Origin: Anthoceros angustus
Taxonomy: Eukaryota > Streptophyta > Anthocerotopsida > Anthocerotales > Anthocerotaceae
DNA length: 64,000 bases
Direction of reading: 5' to 3'
NCBI GenBank assembly: GCA_010909165.1
Contig: MU008158.1
Coordinates: 955,478-1,019,477 of the forward strand
Of the stretch, positions 51,923 to 63,659 are shown one piece after another (within the stretch, counting starts at the first letter, position 1; each line of letters begins with the position of its first letter). The position numbers and the translations under genes were made by a program. The notes under the pieces were generated by a model. The model saw nothing but the letters and a program-made list of their open reading frames with translations. It was not told the origin of the DNA and searched no databases.

Positions 51923-52875
51923 AACAGTGTCCGCATCGATAGATACTACTGCATGGCCCGGAACAGGCGGAGCTCAAGCTTAACCGCCTTTGCGGTGCGC
52001 GATGCACCAGATATGTTGATTCCCGCCCGATAGTCGAGATGAGAACGCGCTGTCGCGATTTGGCTATGATGTTCCGCGTCGGCCCACCCGCAACATGTGC
52101 CGTGCCACCTTGCTTACAACGACGCGCTGGGGGTCGGTCACCTGCAACCTTCTCGTGGGATGACGAAGAAACGAAAAGGGGGCTGGAGGCATGGGCCCCT
52201 ACATGGTCATGGAAGGCAGTGGCGGGCACTATCCGTGCAACTGGTGTGTCACGTTGCCGCATTCCCTGCGGCGCCTTCCGGGCGGGACTCTTTCTTTCTC
52301 TCTCTATATTCCTCTCTCTAGGACGCGCCACGAAACTTTTTCCTTTTCCCTCGGCCTTGGCTGTGCCCGGGCCAAGTCCGGACTCCTGACCACGTAACGC
52401 GCGTTTCCGCCCACAGCTGTGCGAGACCAGGCCTGGTCTCGGCGTCCGTGCTGGTGGCCGATCCGGCTCCTGTCCGCCCTGCCCGATTTGGTGCCGCAAT
52501 CGGCAGAGCGAACTTGTCGGATTCTCCGACCTGGCTGCTTGACGGATCGCTGCCTTCAAATCGCTCCTTGCCCGGCCCGACGGGCTACAATTCGGAGCTT
52601 CTTGGGGCTCGCATTGCCCGGGCCGCGCTCGCATTCTGCTCGCTGCAGGAGGCTGCTCCAGGCTCCCGGGATGGAGCAAGCGGAAGCCTGCGGAGGAGGC
52701 ACTTCTGCGCGCCTGCGCTTCTTGGAGGAGTGTGAGCGCGGTGCTGTTTGAGGGGAGTTCCGTGTCTGCCGACAGCGGCCTGTGAAGTCAGTTGAAGTGA
52801 AGGACAAGGGAAAGAAACGGAAAGGTGTTGTTGGGCGGTCTTATGCGTGGCGGTTAGGATTGTGCATTGGTGGCC
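51923..52875. other. Spacer and promoter of the transporter
   Basis: No gene. The first 700 bp are the unit-2 counterpart of 48449-49530; the last 250 bp before the ATG look like a 5' leader. Confidence 0.4.
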
Positions 52876-54552
52876 ATGGAGAAGAAGGATGAATCCGAGT
52901 ACTCGACCTACGACGAGCACAAGGACCCGGAGAAGGGCAATCTGCAGCATTTCGGTGTGGAGAAGGGGGCCAAGGACGTCACCTACGTTCAGCCGCGCTT
53001 CTCGAATGAGGCTGTCCCCGACAGGACGGTTCTGTTCAGGTTTCTCCGGCTTCACTTATGTGCTGGTTTGGGTGATTTTGGGTTCTGGTGGGTTGTGGAT
53101 TGACGGGAGCTGTTTGGCAGCGTTGCGTCTGCGGTGGCGTATGCTTCTGCGTCTCTGGCCATGGTGTTCATCAACAAGGCGGTGCTTATGGAGTATCCGT
53201 ACACAATTACCCTGCTTGTATTGCAAGTGAGTGGCCGCCCTTGCCTTGCACTCGGCGCGCTCGGGGTTTTGGTGGGTTCCCTGAGCTGTGGCGGTTGTGG
53301 GATTGTGCAGCAAGTGACGACGGCTACCCTCATTCCTGCTGCTGCCTTTGCTGGTCTCATTTTTGTGCGGCCTATGGACTGGGCGACTGCCAGGAAGCTG
53401 CTTCCTCTCTCCTTGCTCTACAATGCCAACGTGGCATTCGCACTTGCGAGCCTCAAGGGTGTCAACATACCCATGTATGTTGCTCTCAAGAGATTGACGC
53501 CTATCGGGGTGCTCATGGCTGGCTGCTTCACGGGCACCAAGAGACCTTCCTTCCAGGTTCTAACGTCATTTGAAACCACGGACCACCCTTCGTCTGTCTC
53601 TCCCCACCAGACCTTCGCCACTATCTTGTTTTACTGACTCCAACGTGGTTCTGGTGCAGGTGACTCTTGCTGTGGTGTTGACGGGTATGGGGGTCATTGT
53701 AGCAGCCTTCGGCGACTTCAGCTTTGATCTGACTGGCTACTCCATGGGTCTCAGCTCGGTCTTTTTCCAGGTTTCGTAGCTTGCGTCTAGCATAGCACTC
53801 GGGTCTTGTCGTGTTTTGCATGTGCAACCTATCGTTATTACGGGACTAACACTGATGCCCTGCCTGCAGACCGTCTATCTGCTGCTAGTGGAGAAATCTG
53901 GCGGTGAGAAGGGTTTGTCGTCAACAGAGCTTATGCTCTACAATGCTGTGCTCTCTCTTCCTTTTCTTGTCTTGTACATTCTACTTACCGGGGAGGTCAA
54001 TGTCTCTGTACCTCTCCTTCTTGCAAAGGTTTGTACTCTTCTACTCTGATCGCTCTTTTCTCTTGTGTCGGATTTAAATGACTCTCCAAAAATTGACGTG
54101 CCGTCTCTTCTTGCCCTGGCAGGTGGCAGGATCCACATCGTTTTTCACCGTAGTGACCTCCTCCCTATTTATGGGAGTCGTTCTCAATTTCACTATGTTC
54201 CTCTGCACGATCGTGAATTCCGCCCTCACCACAACCATTGTTGGCATGCTGAAGGGAGCTGTCTCAACGGTGATTATCCCATCCACTGTATTCTCTACCT
54301 GAGCTGCTTGTCATCAGGCTGACTTGTCTGCTTTTCTAATGCTACTTCGAATCATTTTTTCAGGTTCTAGGTTTCTTCCTACTGGGAGGGGTTCCGGTCA
54401 CAACGCTCAATGTGGCTGGGCTGGTTATCAACACATGTGGGGGTATATGGTACTCCGCTGCCAAGTATCTTGAGAAGCAGAAAAGAAAGCAGCAGAGTTT
54501 ACCGACGGATGAACAACAACCTTTGGTACCGAGCTCTGTGTCTTCTTACTAG
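52876..54552 (+). CDS. Nucleotide-sugar transporter (NST/TPT family, UGNT1-like)
   Basis: Seven exons (52876-53039, 53121-53226, 53311-53556, 53660-53770, 53870-54028, 54123-54269, 54364-54552) join in phase to 373 residues. After a 50-residue hydrophilic N-terminus come about ten membrane helices of the DMT-type NST fold. Conserved phrases include FINKAVLMEYPYTITLLVLQ, LYNANVAFALASLKGVNIPMY, ALKRLTPIGVLM, NFTMFLCTIVNSALTTTIVG, MLKGAVST and LNVAGLVINTCGGIWYS. This is closest to the plant group with UGNT1 (UDP-GlcNAc) and related Golgi UDP-sugar transporters. The substrate is inferred only. The C-terminus is basic (KYLEKQKRKQ), as usual on the cytosolic side. Golgi or ER membrane location is expected. 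Confidence 0.85.
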
Positions 54553-56438
54553 CTCTCGTCTGACCTCTGAATTGTCGAGGCATTCACTAGTAGTCACCTG
54601 TTAGCTTGCTGCTTGAGGCCGACATGGATCGCCTGAAGAAATTTTTTCAGGGGACACGTGTGGGGAAGGGGATTGCTCTTCTTTAGGATAGAGTTAAAGG
54701 GAACTCTTGAGTCTCCTCAACAACGGGTAAAGTCGTGTGCAGGTGCAGAAGCGACCTCTGATCAAGAGAATCAGGAAGGGAAGGGACATACTGATTCACG
54801 TCCTTGCCTTTTGTATTGAAGAAATTCAGTATCTTACCCGGGGGTGGAAAAGCAAATTGTAATATCCTGGTTTTTGGGCTTTCCTATCTGGGCGTCAGGG
54901 CACCTTATGCCATTATCAGCTGTCGGCATCGGGAAGGGTTTATGGGTTGTAGCTGCATCAGCTAGCTACCTCCTCTGTAATATGTCTATTGTAGAAGAAA
55001 GCAGCCTGGGTAGAGAAGGGATACGTTCCCCCTGCGAGCTATCCTTGAACCCGGGTTACCACGTTTATCAAGTGTAAGCTTGATGACTGGATGATGCAGG
55101 CGTCTGAACGAGATAAGAATTTGAGATTTTCGCAAAGACTCGCTGTCTTGTGTGGCAAATACCCCACTGACAGCAACAATGGAGGCAATGGCTCGAACTG
55201 GAGCTGTAATTACCCCCCCTCTTCAGGTAAGATCGGTAGGGGGAATTTCACAGACAAACACGTAGTAAACAAGCATCCGATATGGGTATCAAACGGGTAT
55301 CCAAGGAACAGCTTTCGTTTTGGGTTGGTGAAACGTGTAGATGCCTCTCGCTCTGTTTTGGAGGGACATTCTAACGTGTAGGTGCCATTTCATTGGAACT
55401 TTTATTCTTAAAACGTTAAACCTTAGTATGAAAATGGCGTAGGTAATTAGTTTACCTCTTCTGTTTCCTATTATCCCTTTTGCTATCGCCATTATAAATA
55501 AGCTCGTCGTGCAAGGCTTCAAAGCTGGAACCTCAAGTGCATTTTCAGTGTCAACGCTGGTCGACATGTAGTTGGCCGGTTTGTACACATCGGCCAGTGA
55601 AAATTCCGAGCCTGTTTCTCCAAGCGACGGTCATCCGGGTGAGTAACAATTCAGTTCCGCGTCTCCTTCTCCAAGCGACGGGCATTCGTTACACGGTTGG
55701 TTGGACCGGCCGTGGCATGGATTAAAGATATCGTAGAGGCCTCCGGTTTTGGACAATAATATATATTTATTTATTTAGATGCTTTAACAGCTCCAAAGCA
55801 AGGAAGCCTGACATGCTCCGTGACGGCGGGGTTCGATCTAGTGAACAATTGCAGGAAATATTTTTAAAAACTGATAATATATCCTCATCTTGGAAGAGGC
55901 TGTTTTTCTTTCTTCCTTTTTCATGTTTTATGTGACTGAAGAAAAGAAGCCAATGCTTTTTGGAACTCTCCGCATTAGTTCCTTTAAGGAATTTCCATGA
56001 AGCGAGCTAGAAGGTAGGCTTCTCTCAAGTCCATGAAATGCAGGGCATACGAAAACGAAGTGCTATCGCCAATAGGTATACAGTAAATAAGCTCGTCGTG
56101 AAAGGCTTTGAAGTTGAACCTCAAGAGTGCATTCACAGTGTCAACTCTGGTCGACGTGTGGTTGGCCGGTTTTCTGCTAGCTAGCCAACTGCACATGCGA
56201 CAAGAGACTACGGTTCACCACAATAACAGAGAACGATCGATCAGAGGTCTTATGGCTCACAGGATGCCAGCCATCCAGGATACGGAATTCAATTATTCGT
56301 GCCCACTTCACGTGCATTGTTGATCAGGTAGCTGCAGCTGTCCCAGCTCTGCAGATCTCTTCCCAACACACCAGCAGTAGCGCTTGATAGAAAGCCTGAA
56401 CTTCTGTTTCCGTCCAGGCTATTGAGCTAGTTCGAGCC
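54553..56438. other. Intergenic region with a direct repeat
   Basis: 1.9 kb without a supported gene, between two plus-strand genes. AT-rich near 55750-55980. It carries a separated direct repeat (55485-55580 / 56066-56172) and the GH3 promoter. Confidence 0.45.
55485..56172. repeat. Separated direct repeat, about 100 bp
   Basis: TAAGCTCGTCGTGMAAGGCTT, CCTCAAG.GTGCATT, CAGTGTCAAC.CTGGTCGAC and GTTGGCCGGTTT occur in the same order at about 55497-55580 and 56088-56172. Copies are diverged and 590 bp apart. They may be remnants of a repeated element. Confidence 0.75.
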
Positions 56439-58588
56439 ATGACTGCACCACGAGATGGGCCTGCGTGGCCTAGCGATCAGGAGATTTTAGCGGAAATTGA
56501 AGCTGTCAGCGAGGACTCAGCGACTGTCCAACACCAATTGCTGCAAGGCATCTTAGAAAAGCATGGCTCCTGCCATTATCTGCAAAAACTGGGCTTGGAT
56601 GAGAGGACTACATTGGAGACTTTCAAAGCCAGAGTGCCCCTTTCTAAGGATGCAGACTACCTTGACGATTTTGAGAAGATTTTGGACGGGAACAGGGAGC
56701 CTCTTCTGTGCTGCTCCCTTCCTATTGCGTTTGTCAGAAGGTTGACGGTTCTGCCACTGCTCCTTGTTTGCACTTATTGGAACAGCAGCTTGCTAACATC
56801 ACGATCGCTGATATGCGGAGTTGTATCGTGCTTTGAACTCGTGCAGTTCCGGGACTTCTGCTGGTAAAACGAAGTACTTCCCAGTGACTGAGGAATCCGC
56901 TCAGGGCCTTCTACTAGCGCATCCAAGAGCAATAAGACAAAGGTATGTAACTGTTCATCACCTATATCGTTCTGCAGCCTGTAAGGTTGTTTGTCTGCAC
57001 TACTTGAAACATTGTGAGCCTGTTGAATGTGCAGCTGCTTCCCCAGCAAACTGCCTCCTGGAGTAGGGAGGGCTGGTGTTGTCTTCACTGCAGGAAAGAG
57101 GCAAGACACCAAAAGTGGTGCCAAGGCCAGCACAGTCGTAACAAGATGCCTGGATACCGAGGAATTCGAGTACTTTCACAAGCACGTGGCCCGAATCGCA
57201 AGCCCGATAGAAGTACTGCGAGCTGAGGATATCCACCATGCGATGTATGGTCATCTCCTCTGTCTACTGGCTCAAGCCGATGTTGTCGAAAGCATTGAGT
57301 CCGTCTTTGCGTACTCGATGGCGGAGCTGTTCCGATCTCTTGAGGCATGGTGGCCAAGCCTGTGTCATGACATCAAGACAGCAGATGTGAACAAGGACAT
57401 TGTTACCGATTCTGCAATCAGAGAAGCAATCCTGTCCACGGTGAGTACATACACTGTGATGTCCGCAGGCTCATATTCCTTCACATTAGTCTTGGATCAT
57501 TCAGGAAAGAGCGTTACAGCCTTCACCTCTGACTTGCAAGTTGTTCAAACTGCTAGGTGTTGTCAAAGCCCCTTCCAGATATCGCAGACCGTATTCAGCA
57601 GGAGTTCAAGGAGGGGCAGCGGAATGGAATTGTTCTGCGCCTGTTCCCCAACCTCCAGTACCTAGTTTGTACCAGTACGGGTCCCATGAAACCATTCTCC
57701 GCTGTTCTTGATCGGTACACAAGCAAGGACTTCCCAAAGTTGGCATTTGGTTACGGCTGCTCTGAAGCGGGCCATTGCGCCTTCGCCTTGAAGAAGACTC
57801 TCCATGATCCTGAAGCCTTTTGCTTCTGGCCAAAGGTCGCCTTCTACGAGTTTCTTCCAGTAGCACAGGATGAAGCAAGGGCTGCCGAACTCGCTGGGGT
57901 GGCAGGGGCAGTGGAGTATCGAGAGGAGCAGAGGCCTGTGGAGCTGACAGAAGTGAAGCTGGGCCAAAAGTATGAGCTTGTTCTCACCACTCCAGCAGGA
58001 TTGTACCGTTACCGCACAGAGGACATCGTCCAGGTGACAGACTTCCACATGTCGCTCCCGATCTTCAAATTCGTCTGCCGCAAAGGAGTGATGCTGAGCA
58101 TCAATACCGACAAAACTGACGAATCTGAGCTGCAGATTGTGATGTACAAGGCCACTGAAAGGCTGGAACAAGGGCTTGATGTCACTCTTGCTAATTATTC
58201 CAGCTTTGCTGACCATTCCACTACTCCTGGCCACTATGTGATCTACTGGGAGCTGGAAAACGCACCAGCGGCAAGCCCTCCTGATGCAGAGCATGTTTTG
58301 CAGGAATGCTGTGACCTGCTGGACTCCTCGCTCAACGAGCCCTACCGACGAGGACGAAAAAATGGATCCATCGGCCCTTTGGAGCTAAAACTCGTCAAGC
58401 AGGGAACATTCACAAACTTGAGAAACTATGCTGTGGGGCGAGGTTCCAATCTGTCACAGTACAAGACTCCTCGCTGCGTGGTTAACCCCGCCATGTCGGA
58501 AATCCTGAACGAAGGGGTAGAACATTCTTTTCGGAGCTCCTTCACGATTTGGGAGAGCATTCAGAATGTAGGCCTGAAAACCTTTTAA
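56439..58588 (+). CDS. GH3: GH3 acyl-acid amido synthetase (auxin/jasmonate-conjugating type)
   Basis: Four exons (56439-56728, 56847-56942, 57035-57440, 57557-58588) join in phase to 607 residues, the usual GH3 length. Adenylation motifs: SGTSAGKTKYFPVT (ATP phosphate loop), YGCSEAG (the YxxSE motif), and GLYRYRTEDIVQVTDFH with KFVCRKGVMLSINTDKTDE at the hinge and ATP site. The C-terminal domain has GTFTNLRNYAVGRGSNLSQYKTPRC. GH3 enzymes adenylate a hormone carboxyl group and couple it to an amino acid, which controls free auxin or jasmonate levels in the cytosol. Which acyl substrate is used (IAA, JA or benzoates) cannot be read from the sequence. Intron placement is regular, and the protein appears functional. 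Confidence 0.92.
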
Positions 58589-59810
58589 TGCTAACGGCGC
58601 CGGTCTCTGCAAGTGTTGAATTACAGAAGACCTAAAAATCACAACCCTGCTTATTTGTCCCGACACAGGGCTTTACTCCTCACGTACAGAGTTTTCGGCT
58701 GTACGTATCTTGGCAGAGTTGGAAAAATATATGGCCAAAATTGTGACCGGTGTTAACTCAAAGCTCTTTATGGCTATCCGGTTTTGTGTTTGCTCCAACA
58801 GCGCAGGTTGCAACCCCAAATAATATATATGCCTTTAGTTATTTTTTCCAAACATAGGTCCTAAATAATGTGAATGGTTCCTTTATTCTGCTCATCTTTC
58901 CCTGTACTCAACAACATTCTTTTTGGTCTTTATGGTTTTTGGTCGACCTATGATCTTTATCTTGATGCTTGCTTACACATGAAATCCCATCATAACAATC
59001 AGATTTAATTCGATAAATAGTATCAAAATACTAAATAAATATGAAATAGAAAATCCAAAATAGGTTGCACTTCATAGAGTTAATTTTAATATTTGATAGG
59101 TAAGAACAAGTTCCACAACATCACAAATCTCGACCTAGTACCATCCCTACTAACCACCACGGTAAGGCTATCCAAAAATACCAACCCACCTCTTTCGAAG
59201 TTAACTCTAAATGACCAGGGGGTGTGGAAGGTTTTTTCAAAGAAATACTCTCCACACACTTGTAATTCCATGTAAAATCGTGTGAGCCTTCATCAAATCC
59301 GTGAAAATGGAGGGGACATGCCCTCCTTCTCCTCTTCAGGATGGGCTCACCCTTGTTGGCATTTCAGGTGTGAGGCGGTAACTGCGGCCCTTGAAACTTT
59401 CATAGATTTCTTTCTGTGAGTGCAGCTTAAACCACGAATCATGATTTCAACCACCAAAACAGGCAATCTTCATATAGGAAGGTGCATCTCTACATAGGCT
59501 GCATATCCTGAGAAAATTGCACGCATAAGTAGAAAGTGCAAGCTGCTATGTGCAAAACTTTAGTGTCCTACTATGAACAACCAAACTCCGAAAGAAACTC
59601 GTAACCCACCATGCTCCTATCCCTAACTCAAAGCGCGCTACTCAATGTGCATATTGCACGGATGCAGTCCATTCTTTGTCTTCCTGTGATTGGTTGTGGG
59701 AAATCAGGTGTGTGACTGCTCCAGGCCACTTGACCTCCTCCCGCAAGTTTGTCCTTCGAACACGCACTCGCCACCCGTTAGACAATCAAAGCAAATAAAA
59801 CCATCACCAA

Positions 59811-59875
59811 CTAGAATTCACTTTCCTCACCGGCTAGAATTCACTTTCCTCACCGGCTAGAATTCACTTTCCTTT
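59811..59875. repeat. Three-copy 23 bp tandem repeat
   Basis: The unit CTAGAATTCACTTTCCTCAC plus CGG starts at 59811, 59834 and 59857. The third copy ends after TTTCCT. Confidence 0.95.
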
Positions 59876-60460
59876 ATAGACTCTGGTGCCCCCTTCCAAA
59901 ACCGAGCCCCTTTCCCAGCATATGTGCGATGGTGAAAATAACAGGAGCAAGTGGGCAAAACATCGGCAAGGCCAGGAGTGCAATACCGGGCGGTGACAGA
60001 GAGAAGCCGGTGGCTCTAGGACCACATCTCTAGCCATTCGGGAGAGCGGGGTAGTAGTTTAGCTGGGTTTCCGTGCCCCAGCCTCTTCGTAGAAATGGCT
60101 TGGGTTCACTCCTCGACCCATGATTGGGCCTTTCCATGCCATTTCTTATCCCTTCTCTCCTCAATTGATCTTGATGCAAGAGGGGGATAAGTTTCTTGTG
60201 CAGCTGGGTGGAGTGACCGGGATCGGCAAAAGCGACATACACGATCACGGTGCTGGCCGGAGCTTTCGTTTTTTTGTAACTAGAGCAAATATATGCGCAA
60301 AGTCTCAAAACGAGACGGTTACTAGGCATTTGGGGTTAACAAACTTCATAATAATCAAACTTCATAGGTACCGGAGTAGCATCGTATGCCAAGAACCCTA
60401 TGCTTGCGCCAAGAACCCCATGTCAAGCATACGGTTATTGCTAATGCTTACATGCATTTT

Positions 60461-61330
60461 TATAATTATTTTACTGATAATTATCTATATTAGAAAATAT
60501 CTGTGTATGCCCAAGATCTTCCCTTCCGTCCGGACTTCACCTGCTCTATTCAGTTGAGGGAAGCCAATGCCCTAAGGTTTCTTTATGAGCCTAAGCGAAA
60601 ATGATGTAGATACCCAAGCTGGCCTCCTGTTTGCAATCGAGCTTGCTTGAAACTTCATGTATCTGCATCAAATAGAGCTGGGTTGCTGCACCGTACAGCA
60701 AACTTCAGAACCCGAAAGGCATGTCTCCTTAAATGCCTATTTATGACTGATCTACCTAATTACCTACGTATTAATTGAATTGCTATAATTACTTTCAAGA
60801 TAATTATCTATACTAGAAAATGGATGTTGCCTACGGTCTTCCGTTCCGTCTGGATTCCACTTGCTCCATTCGACTGAGCAAAGCAAAAAATGATGTGCAT
60901 ACCCAAGCTGACCTCTTGCTTGCAACTAAGCTTGCTTGAAACTTCACATGTCTGTTTCAGCTAAGCTTACTTAACATTTCACATATTTGCTTCAGTTGAG
61001 CTTGCTTGAAACTTCACGTCTCTACTTCAGCTAAGCTTACTTAATACTTCACGTGTCTACTTCAGTTGAGCTTGCTTGAAATGTCACATCTCTGTTTCAG
61101 CACACCTCCTTAAATGCCTATTCATGACTTATTCACCTAACTAGCTTCGGATTAATTGAATTACCATAATTACTTTTAAATTATCTATTTTGAAAAATAG
61201 GTATGCATGCCTACGGTCTTCCGTTCCGTCTAAACTTCACCTGTTTTGTTCGGCTGAGCAAAGCCAAAAATGATGTGCATACCCTAGCTGACCTCTTGTT
61301 TGTAGCAGAGCTTGCTTGAAACTTTGCATC
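60461..61330. repeat. Satellite-like array, about 380 bp unit, roughly 2.3 copies
   Basis: The ordered phrases CTCCTTAAATGCCTATT, TTAATTGAATT, ATAATTA..TTTTA, AATTATCTAT, CGGTCTTCCGTTCCGTCT, GAGCAAAGC and ATGATGTGCATACCC occur near 60725-60910 and 61105-61290. A partial, more diverged copy lies near 60461-60730. The left copy contains an inner short-period array. Confidence 0.85.
60930..61105. repeat. Inner tandem array, about 33-37 bp unit
   Basis: Alternating AGCTTGCTTGAAACTTCAC and AGCTAAGCTTACTTAA phrases, each followed by TCT.TTCAG, are repeated five or so times in tandem within the larger unit. Confidence 0.85.
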
Positions 61331-61380
61331 GCTACATACATGAAGAAATTGTCTTTTCTCAAACAAAGTTTGTTAACTTC

Positions 61381-62531
61381 TTGAAGTAAACTTCAACGAC
61401 ATAATATTAACTTCAGCGAACTCAAATAAGAAACGTGACCAGTAGTAGCGCTCCACATACCTATAGTGATATGAAGGCATTACTTTTATGCGAACTTACT
61501 TGTCATTACTTTGTACTTCAAGACCGTGCTTAAGATAACTAAAATGGCGCCATAGTTAGTACAACACACTTCCTTTCCATTTTTATACTAGAAATTTAAT
61601 TTTGGGATGCTATTTTTTATACAAACTTGCAGTCTTTTAGTCCTCACAGTTATCTGAACTTTAAAAGTCATGGTTGTATGTTAACTTCAATGTTGCTTCG
61701 ACGAAAGTGAATAGGTATATCATGCAAACTTACTTGTCACCACATGTACTCTCCACTGAACATGCATACATGTATTGTTCGATGTGATGCTGAGATAACT
61801 AAAGTGGCATGAACATTTTTTGTATATTCAGACTGCAAGGCTTCCGAGTTTGCTTTTTAAACATTACTCTTCATTCTCCTGTTGTGCATATCAGCTATAA
61901 CTGCCATGTCTCTTACATATTCAAAGATGAATCGTTTGAACCGCCATATGCAACATCACTTGGAGGAGGTGCAGAGAACTAACCTGGAAGCATGGGTTGT
62001 CACTCAAATTCTTGATAGCGTGCAACCGGAACTCAAATTCATTTCTTGCAATTAGCAGATTTGTTTCTTCGAGGCAAACCATCTTACGTTGAACACCATT
62101 GCCGAAGTTACAATCTAAAAGACCTCGTACACTACGGTGGCCATCAAATCATAGAGCATAAGAGCCTTGACTTCATAAGGATATTCAATCCATACAAGGC
62201 ATTTTTCAATTTGTAACTGCCTTTGGATAGCATGGGTAGTCCAAGTAGAACACCTAATATCCTAGAGGCATAGATTCTAAATCGGCATCCGGTTCTTAAA
62301 GGCAAGAGATTTTTCTGGGTAGGTATGCGCTCCTCAAACGCGTTTGTATTTGTAGATGGCTCTCCCATGGACATTTCCTTCGTGCATTCATTTGAATATA
62401 ACCCTCACGATTTCCAATTTACAATTCCATACAATGATCTTCGTGCTTTTGAACTCACGGTTCCATGGAAAGCTTCTAATTTGGTCATCGCTCCAATTGT
62501 CTACGATGCACACCCACGACTTGAACAATTG
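61381..62531. repeat. Large tandem duplication, copy 1
   Basis: Begins TTGAAGTAAACTTCAAC and runs to the next occurrence of that phrase at 62532. Nearly identical to copy 2, including a 76-codon minus-strand frame, which suggests very recent duplication or an assembly effect. Confidence 0.9.
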
Positions 62532-63659
62532 TTGAAGTAAACTTCAACATAATATTAACTTCAGCGAACTCAAATAAGAAACGTGACCAGTAGTAGCGCT
62601 CCACATACCTATAGTGATATGAAGGCATTACTTTTATGCGAACTTACTTGTCATTACTTTGTACTTCAAGACCGTGCTTAAGATAACTAAAATGGCGCCA
62701 TAGTTAGTACAACACACTTCCTTTCCATTTTATACTAGAAATTTAATTTTGGGATGCTATTTTTATACAAACTTGCGTCTTTTAGTCCTCACGATTATCC
62801 GAACTTTAAAAGTCATGGTTGTATGTTAACTTCAATGTTGCTTGACGAAAGTGAATAGGTATATCATGCAAACTTACTTGTCACCACATGTACTCTCCGA
62901 ACATGCATACATGTATTGTTCGATGTGATGCTGAGATAACTAAAGTGGCATGCCAACATATATTTTCGGACTGCAAGGCTTAGAGTTTGCTTTTTAAACA
63001 TTACTCTTCATTCTCTGTTGTGCATCACTATAAGCGCCATGTCTCTTACATATTCAAAGATGAATCGTTTGAACCGCCATATGCAACATCACTTGGAGGA
63101 GGTGCAGAGAACTAACCTGGAAGCATGGGTTGTCACTCAAATTCTTGATAGCGTGCAACCGGAACTCAAATTCATTTCTTGCAATTAGCAGATTTGTTTC
63201 TTCGAGGCAAACCATCTTACGTTGAACACCATTGCCGAAGTTACAATCTAAAAGACCTCGTACACTACGGTGGCCATCAAATCATAGAGCATAAGAGCCT
63301 TGACTTCATAAGGATATTCAATCCATACAAGGCATTTTTCAATTTGTAACTGCCTTTGGATAGCATGGGTAGTCCAAGTAGAACACCTAATATCCTAGAG
63401 GCATAGATTCTAAATCGGCATCCGGTTCTTAAAGGCAAGAGATTTTTCTGGGTAGGTATGCGCTCCTCAAACGCGTTTGTATTTGTAGATGGCTCTCCCA
63501 TGGACATTTCCTTCGTGCATTCATTTGAATATAACCCTCACGATTTCCAATTTACAATTCCATACAATGATCTTACGTGCTTTTGAACTCACGGTTCCAT
63601 GGAAAGCTTCTAATTTTGGTCGCTCAATTGTCTCGATGCACACCCGACTTGAACAATTG
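62532..63659. repeat. Large tandem duplication, copy 2
   Basis: About 23 bp shorter than copy 1. Differences are mostly 1-4 base losses scattered along the unit (for example CAACGACATAAT to CAACATAAT, GCAGTC to GCGTC, CTCCACTGAAC to CTCCGAAC). A third unit start (TTGAAGTAG) at 63660 diverges at once. Confidence 0.9.

Larger units (their letters stand above)
49540..52620. repeat. Segmental tandem duplication, unit 2
   Basis: Second, head-to-tail copy of 45800-49530, judged by the ordered anchors listed for unit 1. By-eye identity is high in the ALT exons and lower in spacers, so the event is not very recent. Confidence 0.8.

Noticed and set aside
62144-62374. 76-codon minus-strand frame repeated at 63277-63507
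   Set aside because: Its exact repetition only reflects the near-identical tandem copies, so it is not evidence of selection. No domain is seen. A transposon remnant is possible but unsupported.
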